In this document: piece by piece, positions 23,137-36,500 of the stretch
Position numbering within the stretch: the first letter of the stretch is position 1
Layout: each line of letters begins with the position of its first letter
Assembly: GCA_022495005.1 (NCBI GenBank)
Contig: JAGYXB010001962.1
Span: 682,001 to 746,000, forward strand
Direction of reading: 5' to 3'
From: Rhyacophila brunnea
Taxonomy: Eukaryota; Arthropoda; Insecta; Trichoptera; Rhyacophilidae
Length of the DNA: 64,000 nt
Notes under the pieces: model-generated
What the model was told of the DNA's origin: nothing
Database searches by the model: none
Seen by the model: only the letters and a program-made list of their open reading frames with translations
Translations under genes and position numbers: made by a program

Positions 23137-25866
23137 ATATATTACTATACGTGTCAATATTTCACAACTTGGAATAACCTTTCTTAGAAAAATTAGAAGG
23201 TTAATAAACTAGCATATAAATCCATTATATTTAGAAAATGCAGTACAGAAAAATTTCAATCCTCTTCATATAAAAAATAATTCTAAAAATAACAATACAT
23301 TCAATTTAGACAGTGGGTGTTTGTAACTGTAAGAGGTAAGACAAGGAAAATGCTCCCATAAAATAGTATATTATATACAAAAGGGTACATCGAAAAGTAT
23401 AATGTGTACTTGAATTTATTTTGTCAGTATTTTTATAAACCGTTTATATATTGAATGAAAGTATCTGATGCAAAATGATGACTTGTTATTTAAAGATATA
23501 TCAAACTATGGTACATATGCGTACTCTTGGTGGTACACAAAACTGAAGGACTGTGCGGTAAAACTTTTTTCTGTAAAAATATTAATTTGACTCATCGGAG
23601 ATTCGCAAGTGTTGCCAATTGTACTTACCATAATTACTATAGTATTAGTACTATAATTTTAGTCGGCATACCCATGTACTATATCAAGTAGGTATGTATA
23701 GTATGCCAAAAATATTACAATTTTATTGGAAATACACCATCATCGGAATTTGAAAGGAAATTTTTGGAAATTTTGGTAAACCTAAAAAAAAGGCTTGGCA
23801 AGTCAGAGTACATAAAAGATGGTAAAATCAATTCACAAAAGCTGAAAAAACTGTCTCGAATCTCACTTTGAATGGAAAATTGTCAAATGACTTCTATAAC
23901 ATAAAAAAAATTCAAAGTCATCGTCAAAAGTAGTCATGCCAAGAAGGGGGTACTATAGACATTCCACAAAAGCGTGAACTTCGATAGTTTTGATAGAAAA
24001 TATGACGTAGTTAGAGCGACACCGGGCGAGAGAAAACGATGCGATAGGCTTCATCTTCATGTAAGGCCAGTCGGAAAATATAACGGTAACAATAATTAAA
24101 TTTACCCTATGTAATTTGTGCACAGTAGGAGAAATCGCTATCTGCACAATTTCAATGTTAAGTTATTCCACTATAGTATGCAGATGATAAACAATGGTGT
24201 ACCGTAATTGCGACATCCAAAAGTATATCAAAAACATCACATGAATGAAATAAAATGATGTTAATGACATTGAAATGATATAATATTGTCACATTAATAA
24301 CTCGTCTGCATTTATAAAGATGCCGACCAAAATAAAGACAAGTATGCAATTAGTATTGAAGTGGAGTAGATGTAAGATTTTCATCGCCACGGTTTGCGGC
24401 TGTTGGCTTCGCCGGCCACGGTCACACTCCGTCTCGCTTTATCCATCATCCCGCCTCCTCTCATGTGGTCACTCTGCTCTGAAATGATACACGGATCAAA
24501 AGACAACTCACACTATGATAATATCCAAAGTAAATGTTCACATATTCTGAAGCTTCTTCAAGACGACTGCCCTAGCAAAAAAAAACATATTTGAGACATT
24601 CATGGTTGTTTGTTATTGTAATAGATTTTTGGGTATTCACCGCATGTTCTTTCCTCAACGTTTCAGGCTCGTTGCAGAATCCATTTTCTCAAGAGATAAT
24701 GTGTTGATGAAATGTACTATAGATGCATGCATGCGAACGCCGCTCGTATGTTGAAAGGAATCCGATTAGCTAAGAGCAAATGTTGCTCAGAGTAAAATTG
24801 TGTAATAGTGTGCTGTCGGTTGTGACGACTAGAGATACCAGATCGAATATTGGATTTCATTTGAACATTAACAGATAATTGCTGTAATTTCAGTGCAATG
24901 AACAGTCAATTATCGTGATTATTAGGATATAAAATGTTTAACATCTCAGATAGATAAGTAAATATGTTGAATTCGCTTACCATAATGAGACCTCGTCATA
25001 ACATGAGGTGGCGGGTTGATAGTTCTCGTTGTTTTGTTCGTAAATACGCCAGAATGGCTTCGTGACATCCTCTCTCTGTCCAACAAAAGAACATTGCATT
25101 GAAAAGGTATGTCAATGACTTTGATTATGTCACTAAATCAGTTTCTATGGAAACAAACAACATAATGTGCAGTGTTGCCTGACAGAAAATAAAACAAAAG
25201 AATATTTTTCAATTTGCAGAATATATTTGGAACTCTTCTGTATAATGAGATTAACATCGAATATTGAATCAATTGATGCCATAGTTGCTTTTTAATCAAA
25301 TCATTACTTGTCTTACACATATATCATTGGAAAATGATTTCATTATTGTCCCTTCTACTTGTTTACAGGAGAGAAACTCATTTCGTCAGATGCATTAAAA
25401 ACTGAATCGTGCACATGTAGAAAGAATGGCATTCATGAAAAAATGTATAGATTCTATTGCAATGGGGAATATATTGTATTTCGCACTATTTACTTTTATA
25501 ATGCATATTCGCAAAATTATTTTGTTTCATTAGCGCCCATTGTTCATCCATTTTAACAAAATCAGGAAAAGTTTTCTTGTAAACATCTCATTCTCTTCAT
25601 CTGCATGATTCAACTACTTACGCTCAACAATACCTATGTCTTATGTAACCAACATATTCATTACGGTTTGTAATCCCGGAATCCTGAATTCCAGGATTAG
25701 CATACATACGATTTTCATACGAAATATCACATTTTTGTACGCTAAAGAATTATAAGATAATGGCAGTTTTGTTTGTGAAAGTTAAAAAAAATAAAACATG
25801 AAAACTTTAATTTGACCCTTTATAATAAATGTACATTCATTTTCTTATTATTTATGGAAAGATTAT
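23137..25866. other. Gene-free stretch with one CpG-rich island
   Basis: Mostly AT-rich. Around 24385-24500 the base composition turns GC- and CpG-rich, unlike its surroundings, and could be a promoter or first exon. No splice-consistent coding region was found. A small inverted repeat around TACTATAATTTTAGTCGGCAT lies near 23650-23720. Confidence 0.4.
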
Positions 25867-26015
25867 ATTTGGTTAGGCCAATTATGGTCGTCGTCATCCC
25901 TAAATTTCCTTCCTACCTCAAATCCTGAGTTGCACCTGGACTTGCGACAATATTTAGGATTTGAGGTAGGAGGGAAATATAGTGATGAGGGCGACGTAAT
26001 TGGCCCAACCAATAT
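25867..26015. mobile_element. Foldback MITE, complete copy
   Basis: Arms of about 60 bp (GGTTAGGCCAATTATGG, GTCGTCATCCCTAAATTTCC, CCTACCTCAAATCCT) are inverted around a loop of about 25 bp. A half copy is at 303-370. Confidence 0.7.
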
Positions 26016-26136
26016 TGTTTCATTTAAATTTTTACAGGTTGGTAACTCTAATAATTATCATAGTTTCTCAGTATTTAAAATATCACACACTATTCAATTT
26101 TGACATAACAATAGAGTCTTAAAAAAGGGTTATTAA

Positions 26137-27117
26137 CCGTTTTACTCCCACGGGGCCGATATTTCGGCCCACCATACCTATGCGAAAACTCCATCTGGGC
26201 CGATCCATCGGCCGAAAGTTTGGAACCAAATTTACGATTTATTCCAAATTTTTTCCCGTCATATTTGAATCATTATATTCACTGTGTGTTGAGTGTGAGT
26301 AACATTTATTTTAGTGTCGGCTTTATTTATAATTATGTCACACCCTATTAACTCACAAGTCATAATTGCTCTGCTGTCGAACTTGAGACCAAAGAGGGTC
26401 ATAAAAATAATAAAACATTATTTTTATGACACATTTTAAATTCTGATATTTCTTTTAGTTGTTTTATGATTCATATATCACATTACAAAATGAAGTTTGT
26501 AATTTTTGAACTAACAATGGATGCCACTGTACTTTTGGTAAGATGGTGAAAAAATACATGAATATAAATATTATTATAAATGATTTAGTGCTTTGAGACT
26601 TATTTTTTGAAATTACTTCATTCCATATCAGTTGGTCGGTCGATACTGTATCGAATTCTCTTGCGATTTCGTGAATTGAATAATATTCTTGAATACCTTG
26701 GACACTATACGATTTTTTTTGATTACTTTATAAAAATTCTATTTCATAGATAAATAATAATTTGTTTATTTTTTTTCTGTTACTACATAAGGATAGATTA
26801 TATTATAAAATTTGATAAATCAATTATAAATAAAAAAATGTTGTCACACTTGTTTTGTTGTTCAAACATAGTTTTATCCGTTCATTTCTAAATAAATATT
26901 GATACATTATTTTTTTCTTTTGTTTTATTGATGTAAACTATCAATATTATTACTTATTATTGCTTTATACACCATTGAGAACACACAAAAAAAGTTTCAA
27001 ATTTTTAAAACATGTGTAGAATTAGTTATTTAAAAAAAACTAAATCGACGATTTTTTGTCAAAAAACGCTTGGGAGTTTTCGCATATGCTAGGCTAAATC
27101 AGCTGGGAGTAAAAGAG
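26137..27117. mobile_element. piggyBac-type element, copy 1 (981 bp)
   Basis: Flanked by TTAA (26133-26136, 27118-27121). Ends CCGTTTTACTCCCA and its inverse TGGGAGTAAAAGAG; a subterminal inverted pair TATGCGAAAACTCC / GGGAGTTTTCGCATA follows. No transposase frame. Almost identical to 40257-41260. Superfamily call rests on the TTAA flank. Confidence 0.75.
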
Positions 27118-27404
27118 TTAATAGTAAACTTTGAAATAATCGTGTTTTTTTTTCTATTGCGGGATCGGAAAAAATATACACAAATCTTTCCTGCAAATAC
27201 AGGTCAGCAGATGTGAAATATTAATTTGTACAGTTTTTTTGCATAGCGAAAATTCATATTCATATTATAAACACTGATCCCGGGCTTGGGTTTGGGAATA
27301 CTAATTCCGAAATCCAGGAAATCGAATCGCTACTATTTTCCACTATTCTATGTTACTGTGAACCTTGAAAGCAATAGGTGAAAACGGCCAGTCCAATTGG
27401 ATTC

Positions 27405-27590
27405 TTACAGTTTTCGTCTGATTGTGCGCTGCGAGGTGGCAGAGAGCTGCCGCATCGGGGACACGCCGTTCGAAGAGCTACGGTGAGACAGCATCAGCTT
27501 CCTTTCTCTATCCTGCGATATGATGGACATCCGTTCTTCGGGCGTGTACACAATGAACATGTCGTGTAGGGCGTAGCATGCGGAGGTAAT
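27405..27590 (-). CDS. CCP110: CP110 exon 4 (C-terminal)
   Basis: Acceptor TTCAG at 27591-27595; codes ITSACYALHDMFIVYT, PEERMSIISQDRERKLML and SATSQRTIRRKL, then stop. This is the most conserved part of the family. Confidence 0.85.
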   Translation of the reverse strand: MTSACYALHDMFIVYTPEERMSIISQDRERKLMLSHRSSSNGVSPMRQLSATSQRTIRRKL

Positions 27591-30500
27591 CTGAACAAAG
27601 GCAATAAAAAAATATCTAAGCATTTTGCTTTACAAAACCTTCAAATTAAGCTGCCTTAAATGGCTGCGTCATGTACATAAAACGGACGAGTCACACATGG
27701 TAAAAAGACTGAATTTCAGAAAGCTGCAAGGCAAACTAAGAGTCGGTTGATACCTCGTTTAAGATGGCTACTTCATACACATTGAGGTAAATGATGAAGT
27801 AAACCAACCATAGTACGAAATATGGTATTAATTTTATTAAAATCAGTTTGTGTCTATGGTCATTCGGAAGGACTCAATGATATTCGCACCTGCTGTATCA
27901 GTCGGCGGTGCAAGTCCACGTCAGCCCCCTGGATGCCGCCTTCATCACGATGTAGCTGTAGAGCACAGTACAGAGTGTCTCGGATGGTCTGTACTGTGCT
28001 TTCCGCCCTCTCTGTCTTCATCAGTCGACGAGTCAGGTACCCTTTGGCAAAGGCGACAATAATCGAGGCAGCATGAATCTAAAAATTTCAAAAAACAGCC
28101 TCAGCTGGTTTATTCTAACATATCACTTAACATCGAAAAAGAGCTAATTGTGATAGATATATCACATTTATCACTTAACGTATTCTGGTGGTTAATTATG
28201 TAAAAAAGTTAACCGTCTGAACTGTCAAAAGGTGATATCTTTTCTCTCTGTTCGGCATGCTAACGTGAGAACGAGACAGAGTAAGTCAATTTTACATATT
28301 AAGAATTGAGATGCAAGATGTTTCAAAAAAAAATTACGTCAACATCTCCGTGTCCTGCTGACAAGACTGGCAAAATTGTAGGTTATGTTGACTGTTTGAG
28401 GTTTAAAGGTTTAATGTTTATTGAAAAAACTTCGCGCATTTCAACGTTCAGGAACCAAAACCATATGACATGACTAATAAAATCGTAGGTTATGTCTATA
28501 TCTCAATACAAAATTCTTGTGTTCGGCGCATTACCGATTAGATGACGCAGTTCGGCTTTATCTGCTCGGGTTCACCCGCACGAACATATCCGAATTTGAC
28601 CGATATATCTACCGAGAATTAAAGATATCCGCTGCTAACCGTTTAATCACGTTTACTGTAAAGAATTCCTAATGTGCTAATTTTGACCAATGATAATAAC
28701 GGAAACGTGCTAAAGTGATAACTATTAATACTTTGGACGCTGAAGACGCACCCAGCGCGTAATGACCAGGCGGCCGATCAATGTAATTAACGTGCATTTT
28801 AAAGGTGGTAATTAAAAAATCATTATCTAGTCAGCAGCGAATGACCAGACCTGCAGGTACAATATTATCATAATGGAAAGAATTGGAAATTACTGGATTT
28901 AATGGAAACAGATAACTGGCTGGAGGAGTGAGATTATTACAGTCTGGTACATTCTAATCCCTGACGCTGATGACTGATTGTGAAACTAAAAAATTGAAAA
29001 ATCAAAAATAAAACTTACCTCTTGCTCTATCTGCTGAGGAGTCTTATGCCTCTTCAACGGCGTCTGTTTGTTGCTACTCGGTTTGTGAATTTCCGTGAGA
29101 TTCAACGACAGCGCATTTCTATCCGTCGTCCCCCGCTGACTCTGCGCCTCGGCATAATAATACGGCATGGCCTCAATTGAGGAGAGCGATATCGGCTGAT
29201 CGCTGTCCGTCGCGTATTTCGACTTCTGAAAATAATCACTGCTCTCGTAGTTAGCGCTCCGATTGCTACTTCTACCCATGGCTTGCGATTGCAGATTTTT
29301 CTGTATTTCGGATATTTTAGTCAGAGCCTTCTTGATTTTTTCGGCTCTCTCTTGCTCTTTGGAAACGGGCACGATAGTGTAAGACTCGTCTTTATTGCTG
29401 TAGCCGTAGACATTATTCTTCTGCTGAATACCGTCAGAAGTAAACGTAAAGTTGACATCGTCCATCGTGTTATTGGTCCTACTGGTGGCCATTGGGTCAT
29501 CGTCAGACATATAAACGGTATTCAGGGATTCAGCATAACTGGTATTACCACGCGAAGAAATTTGCAATTTCGTTTCAATGTTTACTAACTTATCCGGTTT
29601 AATATCGGAAGAACCGTTGTAGGATCTTCCACTTTCGGGAATATCATTATTATAAGATAGTTTTCTAACCAAAGATTTGCCTGATTTCATTGATGAAGGT
29701 CTATCGTCTCTCTGATTATCCATATCACCTCCAATATGAAAAATACCCGTTTGGGTAGGCATAACGTTAACACATTGAATATTGGTCGGTGATAAATTAA
29801 CCTTTCTCCGATTTGTTAAAAGACATCGAGATTTGTTAAGGACATCGGCGCTTATCGAGAGATATTTTTCAGTGTTGCCGTCCAGATGAGATATACCTAC
29901 GGATGAAATGGAAGACCGCTGTGAATTGTCAGAATCGTCTCTCCGCATGATTTTATTAGACTGCGGATCTAAATCTGTTTTGTCATTCTTGCCGTCGTCT
30001 CTAGTTCTAGAAACTTTAGACGAGTTAGAATTTGACTTGACGGAAGCGTACGCATTTTGAAACTGCGCCATCAGGAGATGCTGTTGATTTTCAAAAGCTT
30101 TCTGAAGAAGCAGCTGTTCTTCCTGCTGTTTTTTAACGAGAGCTCCCATCTGCATTTCGTGATCATTGTGAAACTTTTTCATGATATAATCTAAGCAGAC
30201 GTTGGAAGCGTCATGAATTTCAGACTTGCCATTGGGTCTCTCGCCGAAATCGATGCAAACATTTTCGAATTCATTTTGTAAATCCCCTACTTCATGCGTT
30301 GACTGTTTATTTCTTCTGTGCGATTTGACTGACGAATGATCATCAGGATTATGAATAGTTTTTGACGACTCGGAGCTAGTATTAATATTTATGGAAGACA
30401 CGTTGGAAGATACGTCTCGGTTATCATTTTGAAATCCAGCAGATTTCTGCATTACCCCAGACTTTGAATCGCTCACGAAAGAGTTTTGTTTTTTATCAGA

Positions 30501-33500
30501 CGTCTGTTTAGAAGAACCGGAAATCGATTCTTCATAGTCTTCAATATTATCATAAGTGGATTTACTCGGTTCGGAAACTTCATTAACGGATAACGAATTG
30601 ATATCGGAACCGATGGAAGACCAAAATTCTTTGGCGTTATTTACATTCTTGTTCGATTTCCCGGGGAGATTGCACAGTTGGCTGGTGCTGGTCGATTCCG
30701 ACATGGAAATCGACCCTACCTCGACTCCCGATGTCAACGACTGCACTTCGAGATGGGCGAGAAGCAATGGACTCGGATATTCTAACGTGTACGAGTTTTG
30801 CCGTACCAATTTAGGAGGCGAAGTCAGCCCGGATGAAATGTTATTCAAGGATCCGGTGACATTTTTTGACGGCGATAGTTTGCTCTTCTCAACGACGGCC
30901 AGCCTCTTCCGCGCCTTCAACAGTTCAGACGTTCTGTCGTATATCTTAGCGGCAGATTTTTTACTCGCACTAGCCGAAGATGGATTCTTTACAATGAGAT
31001 CTCTCTTTACCGGAGTCGCCTTTTTATTCTTTGAAAGATTGGCAGCGATTGGCTTTTTTGCGGTACTCTTCGGAGCATTATAAATTTGAGATGTTTTCCG
31101 ATTCTGAATTTCATTCATTGACAGTATAGTTTTGTTAGAGAGTTGTTTCGTCTTCGTGAATAACTCTTCAAACTGCATTTTGTTTCTATTGAATCTATCA
31201 TTTTCTTTTCCATCTTTCTTGGATGCAGTTTTAACATTTGGAGAAGAGTGTAGCTGCCTCGTAACACCATCACTGTGTTTCTTTGAGTATTCATCATTGT
31301 AATCGAGTGGACATTTTTTATCTTTTAAGCTCATACGAGAACCTTTACTCGTTTCATCGGTGGCAATTATTTCCGATTTCAGACTGCGAGAGTCTATCGA
31401 TTGCTTGGATACCAAGCCGTAATCGCTGAAGTTATCCGAGCTCAGATCTATAATGGTGACTTGTGAATTCATGCTTTCATAGTGATTGTTCTCTCGGTCA
31501 AAATAATTGTTGTCGGAAACCCCGTGGAACCGTTCACCGTCCCGTCTATCGATGAGGGAAGACTTGACGGGAATATTATCATAGGACATGTTCACGGCAT
31601 CGAAGCATTCCTCCGTGTCGCTGGGGTGATTGGTCGAATAGACTGTGGTGTCGTCCAGGCACACTTTCAACTCTGATATGCGTCTCTCTACGGCCACCGC
31701 CAGTTGTTTATAATATTGCATTTCCTGACGATATTCTTGGGTCATCTAAAAATAAATAGAGGGCAGTAATAATACTGTACAGGCTATACTGCGGCTAAGA
31801 TTATCAACGTGAATGACAGCTGCATTCTGACCTCAAGATAAAAAATTATTGTAGACAATTAAAGAAAATTAATTCTTTTTTGTCATAATATATCCAATCC
31901 AGAACATGTTAAGGCTGTACTTCAGTTGAGGCATGGTCTAAAAAGATCGTGGCTAGGCAATGCGCGGATTGCGGGTCGCGGGTGCAAATGACGCATGCCA
32001 AACGAAATATAATTTGTCATATAAATCCAACATGCGTCCATTTAATGTTGTTTATTGTTCTATTAGTAACAATAATAATATCGTCACTGTTTTGGCAGAA
32101 GACACTAGTTCGAAAAAATGACATATTGAGTTACATACATATACCAAAATGTTCCTTATTTCAAACTTTATTGTCTGGAAACCTTCTTAATAAATAAACA
32201 GTCTTTATTTTAAAGTCACCCTTTTTACGATTACTTAATAAACTCACATGATAGACCATTTCAAACATTTTAACAACTTTAAAGTCAAATTACTCAAAAC
32301 TAATATTCTCCTGTTAGTGTTTTCTGCCAGAACAGAGACGATATATTCATTGACATGTTTTCTTTTTAAAGTAAATGGGTAAAGATTTTAGTCATCTTTA
32401 CATGATTTAAGAATTAATACCCCCGTCGCCATCACGAAACAAATTGACGTATTAACATCTCGACGTTCACTCTCCGAATGCCAGCGAGCCCAAAATTTCG
32501 TCGCGCCTATAGTTGAAAATTATTTGCCATTTCATTGATGTATCGTCTTAATAATTTGATACAATAGCTTTGGATTATAACAAATACATAAAATGATCAT
32601 CACAAAAGGTTTCTATTAGGGGTACATTATATATACGAAACTAGCATTAAAAGTCAAAAAAAATCTATAAAATAATTACTTAATGTATGTAACCACTTAT
32701 ATAAAATAATTCATTTACTTTTACAAATAGCCAGTAAAGCAAAATTAAGCTGATATTAAATTAATGAATGCCAGCCATGCCAGCATAATAATATTATTTA
32801 GGGCAGTTTTCTTTTTGAAGAATGAACTTCCATTGTTAAATTTTTGAATTCAGAATAATATGGTAATTTATTGTATTGCCTGATGCGAGAAGAAATATTA
32901 GCTAATGGGTATGACAAATTTTACTTATTCATTATGCATACTTAATTAGGTAAATAAGCTCAACAGACATCACTAAGAACTTAAAATTATTAAGTATTTG
33001 TTACATCTCTATATATATAAAAATCTCGTGTCACGATGTTTGTGGTCGAACTCCTCCGAAATGGCTCGACCGATTTTTATGCATTTTTTTATGTATATTT
33101 GTTAGGTATGAGAATAGGTCAACAAGTATATTTCATACCGCTAGGTGATTAGGGTATCTCTATCCAGAAAAATTTTCTTTTATGATTTTGACAATTTTTT
33201 TTTTTGTATTTTTTTATTATTTGGCATAAAAAAATACCTATAACCTCAAATTTTCACCCTCCTACCCCCACCTTCCCATTTTTTAATCGCGAGTTTATTA
33301 TTTTTGTATGAACAAATTTAACCGTCGTTCGTATTTCAAACAGAACGAAATTATTTATGTTGTTGAATGACAGATGGCACTACGTCCGAGAAGAATTCAA
33401 GAGAAGCGTCGCGTCATTTTGACATTTCATTCGGCATATCACAACGCAGCGCGTGCAAAATTTTGTACGATTTATTTTAATTTATCTATTTTTATGTGCG

Positions 33501-36500
33501 TGTATTACAGTGCACAATGCCAGCAAGACGCAAGGGGGGGCATTTGGGCCGTCGAACGAATAAAGCAACAAACATGCGAAATAGTAGAGCAGAAAGAACA
33601 GACGAACAAATCCAACAAGATAACAAAAACGTGCGTGTAAGCATGTCGCAATTGCGTGCATCCCAATCACAAGAGGCACGAGCTGAACGAAATCAACAAC
33701 GACAATTGGAACGGAGCCAAGCGCGCCGGTTCGTAGTTAACACACGCAGAGCAAATGACCGACAACGCCAACAAGTACATCGAACATTTACATCCGCTTC
33801 GTTCCTTCGTCTCGCATTCGAGTACGAGCCAGATATTGAATATTCCGCTCATCCGAAAGTGCTGATTGGTGCTATGGACAAAGAATGTCCCCATTGTCAT
33901 GCGCTCAAATTCAAACATGAGTCAGCCGGGATGTGTTGCGCATCAGGAAAAGTGCAACTACCAGAAATTGAGATACCACCAGAACCATTGAACGCTTGCT
34001 CATCGGCACGGTTCCAGATTCAAACCTGTTCCTGAAGTCCATTCGCACATTCAATTCATGCTTCCAAATGACTTCGTTCGGAGCAACAGAAATAGTTCAC
34101 AATACTGCGGGAAATGGTCAACAATTCCATTCTACGTTCAAAATCAAAGGCCAAGTATACCACAAAGTAGGCTCATTGCTGCCAATGCCAAACGAACCAC
34201 ATAATTTTTTACAAATCTACTTCATGGGCGGTGAGGACATCAATCATGTGGATGCACGTTGCGGCTACAATAGCCTCAATTCGCCTAATGCCAGGCGCAT
34301 CGTCGGCGAACTGGACGCCCTGTTGAATGAGCACAATGAATTATTGAAATTCTTTCAAAGCACACATGCACGAATTGCAAAGTGACAATCACGCTATTGT
34401 CATCAATCCTGATAAAATACCAGCTGGAGAGCACGTACGTCGATTCAATGCGACTGTTGTTGACGACATTGTTGGAATCATGGTTGGCGACCGCACATCG
34501 ACGCGAGAAATCGTGATTCGAAGAAGAAACAATAATCTGGAGTTCATCGCTGACACACACCGTTCATACGACGCTCTCCAATATCTACTAATTTTCTGGA
34601 AGGGACAAGACGGATATTGCATAAACATTAAACAACGAGATCCTGTCACAGGTAATTCATTCATTATGAACCACATTACTCATTTTGAATTGAGAAAATG
34701 AATGGTTGATATTTTTTTGTTTTTATCGGCGGTCATCGTCTACAGCGCTCTATTCCTCTTTCTTTCATAGATCCCATCCCCACACACTTGCGATACATTC
34801 GTTATTTTTTATTTAACAACCAAAATATTCACTATAAATAATTTATATGGCAGAACAACGTTTGCCTGGTCAGCTAGTAATAATATATTATTATCATTAG
34901 TATCATCATGTACAGGCCTACAAACTTATCTAAAGAATGAAATAAAAACTACCCAATCAAGACTCGCAACTGGACGGAATCTGACACGTTTTCAAAATGG
35001 CGTCCATATGATAAGTCAGTAGTTCCAAATCTGACCGTTTTTTAGATAAGTTTATAGGACTGTTAAGCGCGACCCAAGTCGAGGTGCATGTCACGGTGCT
35101 TGTCGCCTACTGTCACAGGCTACCGCTACAGGAAAAAAGTGTGTAATGTTGTTGTTCTTGGTGTTTAAAATGTTATCAGACTGATGCACCCATCCCGTAG
35201 CACATTTTGAACCTTTAAACGAACATTGTCAGTTGGAAAAATCTGCCGTAATTACTATAACAACAATGAGGTCACCTCACGTTGAACTGCACTGCATCGG
35301 CACCTGCATGACGTTTTTTTGTTTTTAGCGGTTGGCATTATGTATTTTTGATAAGAACGTTCTTTATTATCTATGGTCTGCAGGTTGGGTTCTATTATCT
35401 ATGGATGTCATGCCGCATGTATTTTAATGTACGCACACGTAGAAACTGTTAAAATTAATTGAAATTAGCATAAATAATTTATAAATATTCAAATTACTAA
35501 TAAAATTATAGTAGGCATTCTTCATCAGTGTCATTCTTCAGTGAATTTACGAAGATGGTGCACGTTTAAAATATTCTACAAAATGACGAAACTATAGACT
35601 AAATTTTCGCCGCGACAGCGTGACAGTAGGCGACATGCACCATGACATGCACCTCAATGTGGGTTGCGCTTAAGTGGATATATTTTAGCATGTTGCAAAG
35701 GTAGTCATCATGCATCTATGGCATTTAAAAAACAAAACAATGTGGACATTACAAATCAAAACTCAGGACGTCCACAACATGAACATCTAACTGAACAAGT
35801 TAAATAAAAATACATAATATAATAAAAATAAAAATACATAGCGAGGTAATTATGCCGCAGATACCGTCATGAGCTTTTATAATTTTGTTTTTTAAGAAAA
35901 CAGTTTATTCCATGTAGACAATTATAAGTTAGGTTTGGTTTGGTCTAAAAAGAAAGTTATATAATCTCATGACGCCATCTGCGGCACATTTGCCCATAGC
36001 AAATATTACCCTCAGAGAGAGAGAAAAAATATAACCAATGTTAAACAACAAAATTTCAAATACAAAATACACAGCACATCAATGAAAATGTCTGTGGGGA
36101 GCGCATAGATCATTCTTTCAGCCCTCGCTAATGGTGCTTGATAAGCCTGACAAGTATAACTTATATTTTTATAGCATAATAAAATTATATACCCTCCAAA
36201 ATATGGAAAAATCTAAACATAGTCGACAATTGATTGTTTACGGTCATTGCTCTACCACAAAAGTGATTTGAATCTAGATTTTTTGTATCATAATTAGTGT
36301 AACTCAGTATATTATCAATATAGGTGTAAACTCTCCCAATATCTGTTTATTAATCATATTACAGTACACTCTCAGTAATCCGCCGCTCGATTATCCGACA
36401 ACTACTATAATCCGCCGTTATTTGTTGAAAGCAAAAAATTAAGCTCTTTAATTCGCCGGTATTCGATTGTCAAATTCAGTAGTCTGCCACGTACTAGTGT

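Noticed and set aside
25359..25556. Possible exon after TTTACAG
   Set aside because: Acceptor-like start but no donor, no domain and AT-biased codons.
30556..31083. 175-codon plus-strand open frame
   Set aside because: It is the complement of the CP110 main exon and shows no family resemblance; the same holds for 29283-29588 and 31482-31676.
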